Positions 25,760 through 30,702 of a stretch of 30,702 bases of DNA are shown here, one piece after another. Below the pieces are notes generated by a model. That model saw only the letters and a list, made by a program, of their open reading frames with translations. It searched no databases and was not told the DNA's origin. The DNA is from Mycolicibacterium tusciae JS617. GTDB taxonomy: Bacteria > Actinomycetota > Actinomycetes > Mycobacteriales > Mycobacteriaceae. A program made the translations under genes and the position numbers. The stretch covers positions 1-30,702 of the forward strand of contig NZ_AGJJ02000002.1 in assembly GCF_000243415.2 (NCBI RefSeq), read 5' to 3'. Positions within the stretch are counted from its first letter, which is position 1. Every line of letters begins with the position of its first letter.

Positions 25760-26062
25760 GATCACCCACTGCATGAGCGCGTCAGCGTGCCCGTGACCAC
25801 GAGCTTCCGCGACCGTGCTCACGTCGTCGATGTACAGGTAATGGCCCCATGCGGTCGACCAAAGCTCCCGAAAACCCACGACTGCCACCGCAGCATCTGG
25901 CGCGTCTGTAAACGCACCGACAAGCCGGTAGCCAAGAGGCCGCAGAGTGGTGTCGACAAAGTCGACCACCCCATTGGCGGTTTCCCAGCGAGGCCTCAGC
26001 ACAAGCAAGGCCTCGGCAACCTGCGCGGTCTGTCCCCGCGTGATCTCTCGCACCTCAACCAT
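25760..26062 (-). pseudogene. GNAT acetyltransferase, N-terminal part (interrupted by IS copy 2)
   Basis: ATG 26062 (MVEVREITRGQTAQVAEALL). The acetyl-CoA motif A is YIDDVSTVAEARGHGHADAL (RGHGHA, about residues 75-95). The frame is cut at MQWVI by the IS. The restored gene is 145 aa, normal for a GNAT. The start is only 20 bp from repeat C, so its promoter must overlap the repeat. Substrate unknown. Confidence 0.82.
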
Positions 26063-26081
26063 GGCCGGAAGCCCATCACGT

Positions 26082-26123
26082 GAGACAGGAACCGATCAAC
26101 CTCATTTCTCTAGAACAAGGCAG
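26082..26123 (+). repeat. 42-bp array repeat, copy C
   Basis: Starts GAGACAGGAA CCGATCAACC, then TCATTTCTCTAGAACAAGGC. The right end is the most diverged of the four copies. The DUF2188-like stop is 38 bp to the right and the GNAT start 20 bp to the left. Confidence 0.82.
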
Positions 26124-26160
26124 CAGCCGCGAGTTGCCACCTGCTGCGGGCGCCGCCGCT

Positions 26161-26394
26161 TCAGCCCTTCGGCGGGTAGGGGTCCTTTTTTCCGACTGTG
26201 TCCGTGTTACGAATCTGGTTGTTGTCCTTGCGGTGGTCTCGAACCTCACCGCCGCCACTTCGTTCCGCAAAACCCCGTGCGCCGTCGTGTGCCTCGGCCT
26301 GGGTGCCATAGCGTCCGGCAGCTCTTTCTGCCCCCGCGCGTTTGGCGCTCCAGTCACCTGAGTTCTTGTCGTACTGCACGTCATAGTCAGCCAC
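26161..26394 (-). CDS. DUF2188-like small protein (module 4)
   Basis: GTG 26394 with AGGAG 7 nt upstream gives 77 aa (MADYDVQYDKNSGDWSAKRA); the longer frame to 26442 lacks such support. Features: DWSAKRAGAERAAGRYGTQA, then EAHDGARGFAERSGGGEV, then DHRKDNNQI and a C-terminal DPYPPKG. This is the one-domain DUF2188 layout (strand-strand-helix with a TxxEA block and terminal P-rich tail). Function unknown. It is the last gene of a two-gene minus-strand unit. Confidence 0.72.
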   Translation of the reverse strand: MADYDVQYDKNSGDWSAKRAGAERAAGRYGTQAEAHDGARGFAERSGGGEVRDHRKDNNQIRNTDTVGKKDPYPPKG

Positions 26395-26438
26395 GATGCT
26401 GCTCCTTATCTCCTTATCGGCCTCGGATCGGATTGTGC

Positions 26439-27590
26439 TCAAGAAGCCTGCTGCTGTTCGTGTTCGATCTCATCAATGAGGCTGCGCAGGGTGCGCGTGC
26501 CAAGTTTGTGTACGTCGTCGCTGAGGTAATGCTCGTTGACGCGTTCACGTAATCCGATCGCCTCGTTGAGTCGGTCGATTTCCATCGCTCCACGCCAGGG
26601 CGCGGGCCGACGAAGCATTTCGGCTACCTCACTGGACCGGGAGTGCAGGTAGTGCGCTCGGCGGTCGTCGAGAGGTCCGGTCACGCTGTTGCGACACGAT
26701 CCGATCCGACACCCAACGCGAGTGCGAATATCAGTGTGGCTCAACAGCTGTCGTGCAGCCTTTGCCGACACGGTGGCTCCGAGTCGGGACAGGTAAATAC
26801 CGCCAGCGGCGCCGCCTCCTTGATCCTTATCCGGATCGGGGGCCTTGCGATAGCGGGCCATCGTTTGAGGGTGGTTGACCTTTTCGAGCATCCCCAGGCC
26901 GACTGAGTAGGCGTCCGCATGACCCATGGCCAAAGCAGCGCGGCCGATGTTGCCCGACTGCCCCAGTGTGACGGTGAGATCGTGTTCACGGAACTGGTCG
27001 AGCACCCCAAAGGTGTTGCGGATTTTGCGGATACCTTCGTCGTCGCCGCCGAAGGGGGAGAAGCGAATCTCAACGTCGTTGATCCCTGCGCTGGCATATT
27101 CGGCAGCCAGATCGATGCCGAGGCGGCCCAGGGCGGTGGTCGACACTGTGATCACGGCCCGGGTGGGCATCTCCTCGCCGACGGTTAGCCGGGTGCGTTC
27201 GGCAAGGTCGACGTTGAGGCGTGCGGTGCGCTCATCGGTGACATAAAAGTGCGGGGCAGTGACGTGTGTGACCCGCGCCGGGTGCTTCTCAACCGTCAGG
27301 CCTACGAGCGCAGCGCGTGCCGTCTGGTCAGCCGATAGGTTGTCAATGTTGTAGGGCTGGCCAGTCCACAGCGGGAACTTGTCGAGGCCGAAACCCTCTT
27401 CGGCCAGCCGTTCTGCTGCGGGCTCCCAGTACACCTGCAGGCCCGCATCAATGGCAGCCGCAGCCGCGGCCGCTTGGTGACGCGCAGCCTTGGTATCGAG
27501 GGTGATGGCGCCGATACCGGCGTGCTCGCGGGACAGGAAGTCTTCGACCGGCTTGTGGTCGTTGGGTCCAAGCCGAAACCGAATGCTCAT
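26439..27590 (-). CDS. Hypothetical 383-aa protein (module 4)
   Basis: ATG 27590 (MSIRFRLGPNDHKPVEDFLS); GAGAGGA lies somewhat far upstream. Alternating strand/helix blocks such as GIGAITLDTKAARHQAAAAA, INDVEIRFSPFGGDDEG and LTVTLGQSGNIGRAALAMGH suggest a TIM-barrel-like fold. A CRIGSCRNS pair of cysteines follows (about residue 300), and a charged C-terminal helix. I recognise no family or catalytic motif. It runs divergently from the toxin-antitoxin pair across 92 bp and upstream of the DUF2188-like gene. A defence or stress role would be a guess from context only. Confidence 0.7.
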   Translation of the reverse strand: MSIRFRLGPNDHKPVEDFLSREHAGIGAITLDTKAARHQAAAAAAAIDAGLQVYWEPAAERLAEEGFGLDKFPLWTGQPYNIDNLSADQTARAALVGLTVEKHPARVTHVTAPHFYVTDERTARLNVDLAERTRLTVGEEMPTRAVITVSTTALGRLGIDLAAEYASAGINDVEIRFSPFGGDDEGIRKIRNTFGVLDQFREHDLTVTLGQSGNIGRAALAMGHADAYSVGLGMLEKVNHPQTMARYRKAPDPDKDQGGGAAGGIYLSRLGATVSAKAARQLLSHTDIRTRVGCRIGSCRNSVTGPLDDRRAHYLHSRSSEVAEMLRRPAPWRGAMEIDRLNEAIGLRERVNEHYLSDDVHKLGTRTLRSLIDEIEHEQQQAS

Positions 27591-27621
27591 TGTCGTGAAA
27601 CGTCCTCTCGCCTCCAGGCAT

Positions 27622-27660
27622 TGTCGTATCGTGACAGAATACATGACATAGTGATAGACA
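27622..27660. promoter_or_regulatory. Three GACA direct repeats with 12-bp period, operator of the toxin-antitoxin genes
   Basis: GACA at 27633, 27645 and 27657, with related flanks (GTGACAGAATAC, ATGACATAGTGA, TAGACAAAAGGG). An opposed TGTC is at 27622. They sit in the 92-bp divergent region before the antitoxin ATG (27683). Autoregulation by the Xre-like antitoxin is inferred. Confidence 0.55.
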
Positions 27661-27682
27661 AAAGGGAGACAGGCGGACGATT

Positions 27683-28024
27683 ATGGGAGCTAACGCGCTC
27701 GCCTCGACCGTGTCGAGTGCGATCGGGCGCTTGGGATTGACCTACGAGGAGGTCGGCGGCATCGTCGATGCCTCGGCGCGCTCGGTAGCGCGCTGGACAT
27801 CAGGTCAGGTTGTCCCGCAACGCCTCAACAAGCAACGACTCATCGAACTGGCCTACGTCGCCGATGCCTTGGCCGAAGTCCTTCCCCGCGACCAGGCCAA
27901 CGTCTGGATGTTCTCGCCGAACCGACTACTCGCGCACGGCAAGCCCGCCGACCTGGTACGCGATGGCGAATATCAGCGTGTCTTGGCCCTGATTGACGCC
28001 ATGGCCGAAGGAATCTTCGTGTGA
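27683..28024 (+). CDS. Xre/MbcA/ParS-type antitoxin (module 4)
   Basis: 113 aa from ATG 27683. The N-terminal helix-turn-helix is LTYEEVGGIVDASARSVARW (about residues 19-38). The C-terminal toxin-binding domain (DUF2384-like) has WMFSPNRLLAHGKPADLVRD then GEYQRVLALIDAMAEGIFV; the WM..PN..L....P.DL..DGEY.RV signature is clear. It neutralises the adjacent RES-domain toxin and represses the pair. Its stop overlaps the toxin GTG (GTGA). Confidence 0.9.
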   Translation: MGANALASTVSSAIGRLGLTYEEVGGIVDASARSVARWTSGQVVPQRLNKQRLIELAYVADALAEVLPRDQANVWMFSPNRLLAHGKPADLVRDGEYQRVLALIDAMAEGIFV

Positions 28025-28581
28025 GCGATGCGCTCGACGAAGGATTGCTGCAGCGCATCGACGCGCGTGGCACCATCCAGTGGTCGGGAACGTGCGCTCG
28101 GTACACCGGCGCCCGCCGTGATCCCTTATCGGGGGAGGGGGCGCGCAGATTCGGCGGCAGGTGGAACCCGCCTTTGCTGTTCTCAGCGATCTATCTGGCC
28201 GATTCGGCGCAAGCGTGCATGGTTGAAGTGGAACGCGCCGCGCAGGCGGCATCAACGACCCCGGAGAAGCTGCTCGAAGCCTCCTACCGGCTGCACACTA
28301 TCGACGCTACCGACCTGGCAGTTCTGGACCTCACCACCCCCGAAGCCCGCGAAGTGGTGGGGCTGGAAGACGACGACATCCACGGCGACGACTGGTCGGC
28401 CTGCCAAGCAGTGGGCCATGCCGCATGGTTTCTGCACGTGCAAGGCGTCCTGGTGCCCGCGGCCGGCGGAGTCGGCCTCGTCATCACCGCTTACGAACAA
28501 CGCACCCGCCCCGGCCAGCTCCAGGTCAGTCACAGCGAGGATCTGACACCTACCCGCTACCGAGAACTACGGCACCCGTGA
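28021..28581 (+). CDS. RES-domain toxin (MbcT-like NAD+-degrading)
   Basis: 186 aa from GTG 28021. The RES domain shows RYTGARRDPLSGEGARRFGG then RWNPPLLFSAIYLADS (about residues 28-65), with the family's R, GGRWN and Y positions, and E in CMVEVERA. The RES/Xre pair of M. tuberculosis (MbcTA) is the nearest known relative by type; that toxin destroys NAD+ by phosphorolysis. The same activity here is inferred. An unprotected cell would lose NAD+, so the pair would stabilise the module or plasmid. Confidence 0.9.
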   Translation: MSDALDEGLLQRIDARGTIQWSGTCARYTGARRDPLSGEGARRFGGRWNPPLLFSAIYLADSAQACMVEVERAAQAASTTPEKLLEASYRLHTIDATDLAVLDLTTPEAREVVGLEDDDIHGDDWSACQAVGHAAWFLHVQGVLVPAAGGVGLVITAYEQRTRPGQLQVSHSEDLTPTRYRELRHP

Positions 28582-28593
28582 GAACCAAACGAA

Positions 28594-28612
28594 CGGTGTC
28601 TGATCGACACCG
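28594..28612 (+). terminator. Weak hairpin after the RES toxin gene
   Basis: CGGTGT and ACACCG arms (6 bp) around a 7-nt loop, 13 bp after the toxin stop. No T-tract. It may end the toxin-antitoxin transcript before repeat D. Confidence 0.3.
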
Positions 28613-28645
28613 CCGTACGGTGGCCCGCATAGTCGGCAGATCCGC

Positions 28646-28687
28646 GAGACAGGATCTGAGCCGTCCCGATTGTCTAGAAACGAGACG
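28646..28687 (+). repeat. 42-bp array repeat, copy D
   Basis: Starts GAGACAGGATCTGAGCC, ends GATTGTCTAGAAACGAGACG. It lies 65 bp after the toxin stop. The rest of 28582-28900 shows only this repeat, the weak hairpin and the promoter of the next gene. Confidence 0.85.
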
Positions 28688-28865
28688 ATCGAGGCGTAGC
28701 GGTCAGGGGCGCGCCTCCGGGCACTGACGCGCAGGACGTCGATGCGACTCTCCTGACGACAGCAGTTCCAAAAGATTTGGGGGCCACTCGCTGTTGTCCG
28801 GTTTGCGCGGGATCTCCGACTCGGCAGCCTCGGTTTGTGCCGCTCGATGCCCTGTCTGTCCTGGG

Positions 28866-28900
28866 ACCCCAGGTAGAAGTCGTCTTGCTAGGTTTCAGCC
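28866..28900 (+). promoter_or_regulatory. Leaderless promoter of the 200-aa gene
   Basis: TAGGTT at 28889-28894 ends 6 nt before ATG 28901, so the transcript would begin at about the start codon. CCTGG-GACC-CCAGG forms a short inverted repeat around the -35 region. No ribosome-binding site precedes the ATG, in agreement with leaderless translation, common in mycobacteria. Confidence 0.5.
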
Positions 28901-29503
28901 ATGAAGTTCGAACTGATGATGCAGACGTCGGTCCCGGTCTGGCTGGTCACTGACGTTGATTCGAAACCGAAAATGGGGGCGGCATGGGACTCCGAGCTGT
29001 ATCCGCAAGTGGACGCTGCAGTTTTTGAATCACGTCCACGCCCAGTATTCCGCGGTGTGTCACCCGATTGTTTACTGACGGTGTTGAGTTCCGGGGTCGA
29101 TGTCGAACCCGCCGATGCGCCCATCTACTGCAGCGACTTCGATAAGGCATGGGAATACGGCGGGCCCTCGATGGGCAAAGGTCTGCGGCTGATCTATGCG
29201 TTGGACAGCACAAAGCTGGACCGTACGTTCCGCACATTGCCTCTCGATGCAACAGATTCGGAGATCGCGAAAGTTCGCGAGACCTTTCCCCATCAGCATC
29301 AGGAGCAGGATGATTGCCTCTGGTTCTCGAGGATCAATCGATATTTTCCAGGTTACGAAATTCCTTATGGGTACTGGGTTCCCGGCAATGCCAAGGATGC
29401 GTTACTAGGTGTGTTTCTGCTAGGCGGCGATCAGTGGCGGGATCTCCCCAACGTCCTGATGGAGATGGCGAAGGGCGTCAACGCCAAGACCCAAGGCGCG
29501 TAG
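28901..29503 (+). CDS. Hypothetical protein, possible ADP-ribosyltransferase-like fold (module 5)
   Basis: 200 aa from ATG 28901 (MKFELMMQTSVPVWLVTDVD). The central part reads PVFRGVSPDCLLTVLSSGVD, then IYCSDFDKAWEYGG, then LRLIYALDSTKLDRTF. The order R-G, a helix, a C/S-rich strand before a helix with A-W-E, and a hydrophobic strand recalls small mono-ADP-ribosyltransferases and RES-like NAD-binding folds. A late DDCLWFSRINRYFPGYEIPY could hold the catalytic-loop acids. This is pattern recognition only. No partner gene is seen downstream. Toxin or effector-type activity is possible but unproven. Confidence 0.65.
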   Translation: MKFELMMQTSVPVWLVTDVDSKPKMGAAWDSELYPQVDAAVFESRPRPVFRGVSPDCLLTVLSSGVDVEPADAPIYCSDFDKAWEYGGPSMGKGLRLIYALDSTKLDRTFRTLPLDATDSEIAKVRETFPHQHQEQDDCLWFSRINRYFPGYEIPYGYWVPGNAKDALLGVFLLGGDQWRDLPNVLMEMAKGVNAKTQGA

Positions 29504-29999
29504 TTCGGCATTACCGTCGCGTCCGCCCAAACCATCGGGAGCACCCAGCATCATGGGCTGGTCGCAGGCCGCCGGGCGGTCGGTCTGAGGCAGTGGCCCA
29601 GGCTTATCACACATCTGGGGGCCTCCCATCTCAAGCGGTTGCTGATGAGTGCCCCCATGTGTCGGAGAAGTCCTCGCGGCCCGTTGTCAAGGTGTCCAAT
29701 TCGGCCGAGAAACGGATGATGTGGGCAGCAAACAGCTCGCCTGAACAGCTCTAACGCGGCGGGCGGCCACACCGCCGCCCCGCCCGGCAGCCGGCGCCTT
29801 GCCGCCTCGACCCAATGCTCATGGGCGCACGGCTGGGCTGCCGACAGACAGCGACGACCTACTGATCGGAACCATCGACCGCTACAACCACGCCTCTCGC
29901 GCCACCGCTCTGCGAGCCGGGGCCGGGGCCGGGGCCGGGGCCCCGCATCCTCGACGACATCTTCATCGTCGCCACGCGGGCCAATTGAGCGGGGCAGCT
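29504..29999. other. Non-coding or relic stretch with a G-quadruplex motif
   Basis: No convincing gene: short frames on both strands lack ribosome-binding sites and family features. Visible items are the GGGG repeat at 29919-29940 and compositionally odd GC-rich text around it. It reads like remnant DNA between the last gene and the terminal partial repeat. Confidence 0.5.
29917..29944 (+). repeat. CCGGGG hexanucleotide repeat, four GGGG runs
   Basis: Four exact CCGGGG units followed by CCCC. GGGG runs at 29919, 29925, 29931 and 29937 are separated by CC, which satisfies the four-tetrad G-quadruplex pattern. Confidence 0.85.
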
Positions 30000-30018
30000 G
30001 AGACAGGATGCTGATGAC
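30000..30018 (+). repeat. Partial left end of the array repeat (copy F)
   Basis: GAGACAGGAT, then GCTGATGAC instead of CTGATCAAC; the right half is missing. It is the last recognisable copy and may mark the distal end of the array. 30019-30141 shows nothing else that I can support. Confidence 0.45.
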
Positions 30019-30141
30019 GTTCGTGGGCCAGGATCAGATCGCTGGAGTGCGGCTTGCGCGCCGCCGAGGCTTCCACGGTGGTACGGATCATGGGGTTGCC
30101 ATTCAGAAGTGGTGGCCTGGTTGCCCGAATTCGGTTGATGC

Positions 30142-30345
30142 TCAACCGCGTTCGGTGACCGTGGTGCTGGGGTGACGTGCGGCCGTGGAACCCTTCACGA
30201 ACTTGCCGGTGATGGCGCTGCGGTGATGAGTTCCACTGCTGCGGTTAGCGCCTCGTTCGGTGACCGTTGTCTTGGGGTTGCGCGCCGCAGTGGACGCCTT
30301 GACGTAGCGACCGGTGGCCGCGCTGCGGTGATGTCCCTTGGCCAT
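30142..30345 (-). CDS. Small basic protein with a duplicated 28-residue motif
   Basis: ATG 30345 (MAKGHHRSAATGRYVKASTA) with AAAGGA 8 nt upstream; 67 aa. Two near-identical units are visible: HHRSAATGRYVK.STAARNPKTTVTERG and HHRSAITGKFVK.STAARHPSTTVTERG, separated by ANRSSGT. Single-unit versions of HRSa.TGrfV..ATAarnPrTTVTE are familiar in actinobacteria; function is unknown. The same frame is open upstream to GTG 30576, which overlaps the sigma-like stop (GTGA), so a 144-aa fusion with a low-complexity Ala/Arg-rich extension (MTTIKHLTALINASSLGTRT) is possible. A TATAGA hexamer precedes the internal ATG and could give it its own promoter. Confidence 0.6.
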   Translation of the reverse strand: MAKGHHRSAATGRYVKASTAARNPKTTVTERGANRSSGTHHRSAITGKFVKGSTAARHPSTTVTERG

Positions 30346-30572
30346 TGTCTTGTCCTTTCGTGTTTTCCGGCCCGGTGTTGAGCCGGATACCGGTCTATAA
30401 GTGCGCTGGGCGGCGCGCCCCCTGAATTCCTCCGAGCTGTCTTGCCCGCCCTCAGCTGCACGGCGGGCCAATGCTTCGCCTTCGGCGGCGGTCACCGATC
30501 GTCGTGCTGCCCGCGCGGTGCGGGTGCCCAACGAGCTGGCGTTGATGAGTGCGGTGAGGTGCTTGATGGTGG

Positions 30573-30702
30573 TCACGACGTCTTCTTTCGGAGTTGGCGC
30601 AGTTGATAGCCGATGAGGTTTTCTACGCTCTTAGCGTCGGGCAGGCCCAGCTCGTCGGCGATCTCGCGCTGGGTGAAGCCGTTTTCCTGCATGAACAGGG
30701 CT
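30573..30702 (-). CDS. Sigma-factor-like protein, C-terminal helix-turn-helix (enters from window end)
   Basis: Minus-strand frame from base 30702 to TGA at 30575-30573: ALFMQENGFTQREIADELGL, then PDAKSVENLIGYQLRQLRKK. This is a helix-turn-helix of the sigma region 4 type. It is the missing C-terminus of the gene at 1-686 and joins it in frame across the window ends. The stop overlaps a GTG start of the next frame. Confidence 0.75.
   Translation of the reverse strand, partial: ALFMQENGFTQREIADELGLPDAKSVENLIGYQLRQLRKKTS

Noticed and set aside
27665..27672. GAGACAGG before the antitoxin gene as another array repeat
   Set aside because: Only 8 bases match and no right end follows; it is the purine-rich ribosome-binding region.
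22472..28687. CRISPR array
   Set aside because: Intervals are 0.5-2.5 kb with genes, not short uniform spacers, and no cas genes are present.
21863..30018. Xer dif-like (pdif) modules
   Set aside because: The repeats are 42 bp and lack the 11-6-11 arrangement and the TTATGTTAA-type XerD arm.
1..30702. tRNA or rRNA genes
   Set aside because: No cloverleaf or rRNA-like segment was noticed on either strand by eye.

Overview
The window reads as a small plasmid of a mycobacterium or close relative. It is GC-rich and encodes a MobF/TraA-type relaxase, a winged-helix Rep-like protein, a ParA partition ATPase and several actinobacterial hypothetical families. A sigma-factor-like gene runs off base 1 on the minus strand, and a minus-strand reading frame with a helix-turn-helix comes in from base 30702. 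They join in frame with complementary domains into one 271-aa protein, so I infer that the window is a complete 30,702-bp circular replicon opened inside that gene.

Layout. (1) 1-2057: sigma-like gene (minus), hairpin-rich leader, two small plus-strand genes. (2) 2058-14558, all minus: Rep-like protein, a degenerate MobF relaxase without a helicase, a full MobF relaxase-helicase, an OGG-fold-like protein, and a type ISP-like restriction-modification enzyme broken by one +1 frameshift. (3) 14633-19860: a small regulator-like gene behind a strong terminator, a DUF3800-like gene split by an IS3-family (IS407-group-like) element, the parA/ribbon-helix-helix partition operon with an extended operator, a decayed gene, and two small genes. 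(4) 19861-30141: a 197-aa gene, a serine recombinase coupled to a TIGR02391-family gene, then a run of compact gene modules separated by a 42-bp repeat. (5) 30142-30702: a small duplicated-motif protein and the C-terminus of the sigma-like gene.

The most unusual feature is region 4. Four 42-bp repeats of identical length (22472, 23548, 26082, 28646), all in the same orientation, begin GAGACAGGAT or nearly so and end near AGAAACGAGACA. Diverged or partial copies lie beside the recombinase start (about 21881-21924 and 21969) and near 30000. The intervals hold self-contained modules: a zinc-finger-like protein, an M19 dipeptidase, a GNAT plus methyltransferase pair, a four-gene module with a RES/Xre toxin-antitoxin, and an orphan gene. 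Gene ends lie close to the repeats, and in one case the repeat supplies the stop codon. GAGACA/TGTCTC motifs cluster upstream of the recombinase. I infer an integron-like cassette array that uses a small serine recombinase instead of a tyrosine integrase. This is a hypothesis from sequence alone.

Two identical 1248-bp IS copies in opposite orientation each carry their own 4-bp target duplication (TCTT and GATC). Removing each copy with one duplication restores an intact gene (DUF3800-like and GNAT). The insertions are therefore recent and independent.
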